Under the pieces are notes generated by a model that saw only the letters and a program-made list of their open reading frames with translations, was not told the DNA's origin and did no database searches. Made by a program: the position numbers and the translations under genes. Shown piece after piece: positions 43,501-49,500 of a DNA stretch of 64,000 nucleotides; within the stretch, counting starts at the first letter, position 1, and the number at the start of each line of letters is the position of its first letter. Origin of the DNA: Arcuatula senhousia (taxonomy: Eukaryota > Mollusca > Bivalvia > Mytilida > Mytilidae); the NCBI GenBank assembly GCA_963971305.1, contig OZ020307.1, positions 57,409,702 through 57,473,701 of the forward strand, in the 5' to 3' direction.

Positions 43501-46500
43501 TGAATGGAATCGTCCAATATTGTTTATTGTAGTAGGTTTAATTAATTGAACAGCCATTATCAAATTGAAGCGCTAAATGATTGTTTACAAATTGTTCTCA
43601 AAATTGGTGATTTATAATTTCAAAACCCACCCTCCTCACCCTGTTGTATATGTTTGTATAAAATTCAAGTTTTTTATTGTTTTTTGGGAATTGACCCACC
43701 TTTGATGTCTATAATGATCAAGCATGTTGTATATGTTTGTATAATTTTGAGTTTTTCTTAGAAAATTAAGTACAATGTCATTTCAGTATTAAATGACCTT
43801 TTCAATTTCAAACTGTTTGTTATTTTATTATTAGAAAAGAGTGACATCAAACAAAGCTAGCCTTTTGTGTGAGATGTGGAATATATGTTTGTAACAAAAG
43901 CAAAAAGATGGGCATAAATATTTTTAATATTTATTAAAATTAGAGTTTTATTGATACAATGGCATGTGGAATTGCGAGGTTAGGACTCATTGCATATAAA
44001 ATGTATTTGTTAGACTTCAGTTATGAAATTGCATCATCTTCAAACTTTTTGTTTTCAAAAGGTTTGTATATTCAGTGAACGTCTTTTTCCATGATAATTG
44101 AAAAGTCTACTATTTTATAGCAAACATTTATTATTCTATTATATGTAATATACATGTAATCCATTATTCACTATTTCAGATTCAATTAGAGTGCAAATGT
44201 AAAGAGCTTCTTGAATGCCAAAAAGAATTGGCAGTTTGCAAAGAAGAAAGCAAGAAGAAACTGTTGCAGATAGAAGACAGTAAAGTAAGTTTATGTTTGT
44301 TGAAAATTGGTGTTTAGTTCTGGTACATGCAATATATACAGCTACGTTTTACTTATACCATTGTTAAATCTGTAGAGCCCATTGTGTTTGAATGGACAAT
44401 ATCATCGGTGCTAGATTTGGATCTGATTGATTTTGAGCGCTTTTGTTTCAATACTTCTGTTTTATTTAAACGATGCTGGTGAGAGACTTATTAATCAGCA
44501 TATCAAAATTCACAATTTTTTTGCTTTTGTATTTTGTATACAATGTATGTACACTACATGCATACTTATTATGTTTTTTTAGTATTTTATACAAATGTTT
44601 ATATTGAATTCTTTTTTTCTCAGAGAAAAATTTCAAAGCTCTATGAAGAATCAAAGAGATTTACAATAAATGAACAGAAGAGGAAAGCCTCAGAAACTGT
44701 AACTCGTAAGTTTTGTTTTGTCCCCCGCCGCAACGCAAAGCGGGGACATAGAAATGCCGGTGTCCACCCGTCACACTTCTTTTCATAACAATTTTCTCAG
44801 CAACTATTAATCATTACAGGCTTTCAATATTTGGTATGCAGTATCAAGTAGCGGTACCATATGGTAGGATGCGTTTTCAGATCTGTTGCTCATCTACTTT
44901 CCGTATAACGAGCCGACCTAAATTTTGTTTCCACTAAACAGGCGGGGGATCTAGAATCTGTTCTTGTTTTCAACAGTTATGTGATGTTTCTCAAAATATC
45001 ATCAAGGTGTTTCAGATATGTCAAAGCAAACACATATGTTACAATTTTTTTATTTAATTTCTTAACATTTGAGTTTGCTTTTTAGAGTTTTTTTAAATGG
45101 TTATATTGATGCGACCCATTTAATAGGACCAAATGTTAAGCAGCTACATATAATTATAATGTTAATCTAATGCGTTTTATTTATTTGCATATTAAACATA
45201 TAACCATATCACGAAAAACAAAGTGTAAGATCAATGATATTTTTAACTATTAAAAATGCTATAATTTAGCAAAAATTTCTCCAAATCACAAGGTCATGGA
45301 AGCTAGAATGTAATCTAGCTTTGCTGTTGATACTTTAATCAAAAGTTATCTTCTTTCAGAATTTGCTGAAAAACTTGCACGAGATGTAGAACTTAACCCT
45401 TCCCCCAAAAAGAAGCTTAGCCTTGAAGTAAGTTTTTTGTTTGCTTATTACTTAAAAAATGTATGCCATTGGAAACCATTTTATGTCCTCAAGTATATAA
45501 AAAAACTGTAGCTGATATAAAGTCAAAACAATGAAAACGGAATTCTAATCTATTATAATTGTTTGTTTAGTACCAATTTTATGCATTTATCATGTTTATC
45601 ACGAATTATCAAAGTTAGCTTTCACAAATAAATATTTTTTTTCCTTTAAATCGAGTCATGCGTCCTGTAATTTGCAAAAAATAATTTATATTGTAGAGGT
45701 TGGAGGTAAATTTTGAAAAAGGTGAAGCCATTGAGGCCTTGTGGAAGAATGATAACCATTGGTACGATGCTGTCATTATAGAAAAAAGAAAAAATGGTAC
45801 GAAATTTGTTATAGTTCGATAACTTTCACCTCAGTATACAAATGTACCATTTTTTTTTTATTTTAGACTCGTTTATTTATCATAAACTGTGAAACAATCA
45901 TTTGAAAATGTGAATCCCTCTCCAGTATGCAAGAACAAATCTATAGCTTTCGCAACGGTCCTCACTGAACCGAATTTTATCAAACTACAAACTAAACAAA
46001 CGGGTTTTACTTTCCCCATACAATGGACAACAATATATGGTCCCAGGGGATCGTACCCCAAATAACTCAGTATCAGCTTACAAGCAACTTTCTTTTTTTT
46101 AATTCCATAATTAATCATTTTTGAGACCATTCTTACAAACAATCAGAAGATTCTGCATCTTTTGAGCATTAAACCACAAACCTTCTTTTTGGTAGCCTTA
46201 CGCATTTACCACTTCACCAAACTCGTTCAAGTCCAAAACATATAATCATACAACATGTAGTCAAAACAGGTGAATGAAAAAAAAATCTGACCTGTCTGCC
46301 ATCAAAGTAGCATGAAGATTTAATGATTGAATACAAAAAAAAACACTTTATGTTTTAAAACTGATATACTTACTGATATATATATATATATATATAAAAC
46401 ATAAAATTCTAAGAGAACTCTCTTATATATTTTGACAGGTTATTATGTACAGTTTACCATGGATAAGATCAAAAGTGTAGTTAAAGAATGTAACATCCGA

Positions 46501-49500
46501 AAGAAACATGTGAAGAACAATTAATTCCATCCTTTGTTATAAGAATAACAAATGTGTCAACCAATTTTGTATCAAGGGATAAAGATTTTTATTGAAATTA
46601 ACAATTAAAACATTTATTCAAGTGTTCAATGTACAAATGAAATCAACTTGCTTCAATGTACAAATGAAATCAACTTGCTTCAATGTGCAAATTAAAGTAC
46701 TTTGATATATTACCGGTATTAATTTACCATACTTAAGGTGTAGAGTGGCGACACTCAGGTAGTGACATTGCAAATGTTGTATTTGGTCTTGCCTGTGCAT
46801 TTTTTTTTTATTTGACTGTACATTTATATTGTAAAATAATAAATATAAAACTCTTTGTCTATGCTTGTCTTCATAATTTGACTTTTGTGTGCCGACACAA
46901 TACATGAATATGAGGCTTAGTTGTAATATGAAAACTTTGTTTTGCTTCAAGTTGACAAGAAAAGTGGCGCCACTCGGCAGTTCATTTATCGACAATGTCT
47001 TAAACTTATATGTGTGATTGTAAAAAAAGTTGCAAGCCTTCATATTGATCTCAGTTCATGTTAGCTAAAATTGATTAGCGATTCGCTTTTACATTAAACC
47101 TATAATTAAATATAATTGCTTAAAAGGATATTGAGTAGCATTACTCTCATTTAGTTGCACCCATTTCTGTATAAATTATAGATTAACAACACACAAAACA
47201 CATGTGTAAAAAGAGTGGCAACACTCTTCGTGGCATGCTCGTGCAACAATAAAGCATTGATAAGTACTTAAAGACGAAATAATGTGTTTTTTATTGTACC
47301 AATAAAGATATATTCACCTGTTTTCGCTTATAATCAGTTATAGGTAAGATATATGCATCATGGATGCTATCAAAATGGGACTTTGGTATTTTCCCTTTTC
47401 AGAAATTACCATGTTACATGAACCTATCACTATGGAACGCCGCAACTGTCTTATATGGTCACTTTTTGTTACATGATGTCGTTTTGTCATTATATGATGC
47501 CGCCTTGTCATTATATGATGTCGTTTTGTGATTATATGATGTCGGTTAATCAATTTATGATGACGTCATGTCATTTTATGACGACGTCTTGTCATTATAT
47601 GATGTCGTCTTTTCATTATATAATGTCGTCTTGTCATTATATGATGTCGTTTTGTCACTAAATGATATCGGTTAATCATTGTATGATGTCGTCATGTCAT
47701 TTTATGATGCCGTCTTGTCTTTATATGATGTTGTCTTTTCATTCATTATATGATGTCGTCTTGTCATTCATTATATGATGTGGACTTATCATTATATGAT
47801 GTTGATAAGTCATTTTATGATGTAGACGTTCGTAATATGATGCAATATTGTCATTATATGATGTGAGCTTGTCATTATATCCATATATCACAGTAGCATT
47901 GTTAAGCTTAGCATCTGGCCAAGGGAGATAATACAGTATCTATATGTTTCAAAAATTTCATTTTTAATGTCAAATTTGAACTAAATCATGATGTGGGTAC
48001 GAATTGTTTGTGTCGCGTATACTAATTCCTAATCTTGTGATCTTTTATTCAAAATTTTCATACAAATTTATCTTATTCTAAATAAGTTTTATTAAAAGCA
48101 ATTAAATTTTCAAGTACTAACGTAAAAATATTATAAATTAATTTTAGGAGGAAAATCCAGATCTAAGAGGAGTTTATCAGAGTATGATGGAGTTTACCGA
48201 CGAGCAGAAAAGTGTCAAAAATCCATGGTTCACGGAGCTGAATGTTAGATGTTTGGTTCTAAATTTTTCGCTAGGGGGTAATGTGATAATATATTTTTCC
48301 GAGGGGGGAATAAAAAAAATTAAAACTAATAATTTTCCCTTGAGTTTTTACACTTATTTTGGCCATCACTTCCCCATTTGATAATTGTGTTATTTCTGTT
48401 AGTTGTGATTTAAAAAAAACAAGCCATGAAAATTAATACACATCAATCGAATAAAAAACTGATAACAATGTTTTTTTTTTCTCAATGAGTTAGTGATTTG
48501 AGGACTAGAGGAGATAACCATAATAATCTTGAAAAGATGAAGAGAAAGATGATCTGAATGTGAAAGAAAAGAACGAAGAGTTAATGTTAAAGACAACTGA
48601 AAAGAGAAATATGTCGATAGGCGCGGAAAATTTGATTTGAATACACCGTTACCTGACTGAGATACTTTTATTGTATTACAGTCATTTACGTATGACTATT
48701 TGATACTGCATAGTTGAATATAATTGCATGGTTTATATTTTGCTAAATATGTGTAATTACATGTATGTTTTAAAATATCTTACGATACATAATTTTGATG
48801 AAATGCCTGAAAGAAGCAGTGGTACCAATGAGGCATTCGAATGAATATCATAGGAATAGCACTTTTTATTGCCATTATACTTTGGATTCAATCTTCTCGA
48901 GGTTTGATTTTTGTGAATATATCAATGCAGCTTAAATTCGCAAAAATGACCTCCTTGCTTTTTTTCTAATGCGTATTTTAGGATTCAACACAAGCAGTGG
49001 AACTATCCTGTCATTGATTCACATTCTGGCTTCACGCCCAGAACTTCAGAGGTCTCTGCAAACAGAAATAGACGGAGTTATCGGACGTGATAGAGAACCT
49101 AGTCTAGAGGATCGAGAAAACTGTCCTCGACTAGAAGCCACAGTGAATGAGACTCTACGATATATTTCCCATATTCCTCTCGCTGTTGCTCATTACACTC
49201 ACGATGACTTCGAACTAAGAGGATATACCATTTCTAAAGGATCCACGGTAACATATAGTTTTGACTGGTTCTGTTTAAATATTGGTTGTGGGATTTTTCA
49301 TGAACTGTTATCTAAAAAATATCACAGTCTTTTAACATATTCTTGCATCCCATCATTATACGACATAGATTTTGGTTCGATTCGGGTCTCTTGGTTAATT
49401 CTTACTGTGTAACAAAATATGAAAAGATTTGAATCGTACTTATGACTTTAGTTATATATCATACGTTTAAATTACTATCTCATATGTTTGACTTAAACCT

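Larger units (their letters stand above)
37161..43918 (+). mobile_element. Complete Ngaro-type (DIRS order) retrotransposon
   Basis: The layout is A1 (37161-37396), internal genes, B1 (43151-43390), A2 (43390-43625), B2 (43679-43918). This split-direct-repeat arrangement is diagnostic of Ngaro-like tyrosine-recombinase retrotransposons. A1 and A2 (236 bp) look identical; B1 and B2 (240 bp) differ at one base that I can see. Gag, RT/RNase H and tyrosine recombinase frames are all open. Such elements integrate by recombinase, with no integrase and no target duplication; none is seen here. It sits in intron 10 of the Tudor-like gene in the same orientation. The near-identity of repeats suggests recent insertion. 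Confidence 0.9.
14452..47416. mobile_element. Giant (~33 kb) DNA transposon candidate with TIRs, DDE-like gene and ParB/Tudor-like gene
   Basis: Seen: inverted termini of about 48 bp (14452-14499 and 47369-47416) matching at 40 of 48 positions. Each end carries a cluster of four related palindromes. The segment interrupts intron 2 of P450 copy A between sequences that are adjacent in copy C intron 2. Its two main genes are divergent: the DDE-like gene on the minus strand points to the left end and the ParB/Tudor gene on the plus strand points to the right end. Inferred: a single mobile unit whose transposase is the DDE-like protein. A possible 2-bp duplication (CA) flanks the ends, too short to be proof. 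Later insertions inside it (Ngaro, Penelope-like, MITEs) inflate its length. It is not a Polinton: no family-B polymerase, capsid-type or packaging-ATPase frame is visible. Confidence 0.65.

Noticed and set aside
46040..46075. tRNA-like T-arm (GGGGTACGATCCCC on the minus strand)
   Set aside because: No matching acceptor, D or anticodon arms were found at the right spacing.
14452..47416. Giant element as a Polinton/Maverick or a Helitron
   Set aside because: No family-B DNA polymerase, retroviral-type integrase, packaging ATPase, Rep or helicase frame was found on either strand. The ends are inverted repeats rather than a TC...CTRR pair.
14450..47418. Two-base CA target duplication as proof of transposition
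   Set aside because: A two-base match is expected by chance in 1 of 16 cases, and the exact TIR start is uncertain by a base or two. I mention it but do not rely on it.
47338..47661. Repetitive His/Met-rich open frames on both strands
   Set aside because: They are translations of the minisatellite and the TIR region, not proteins.
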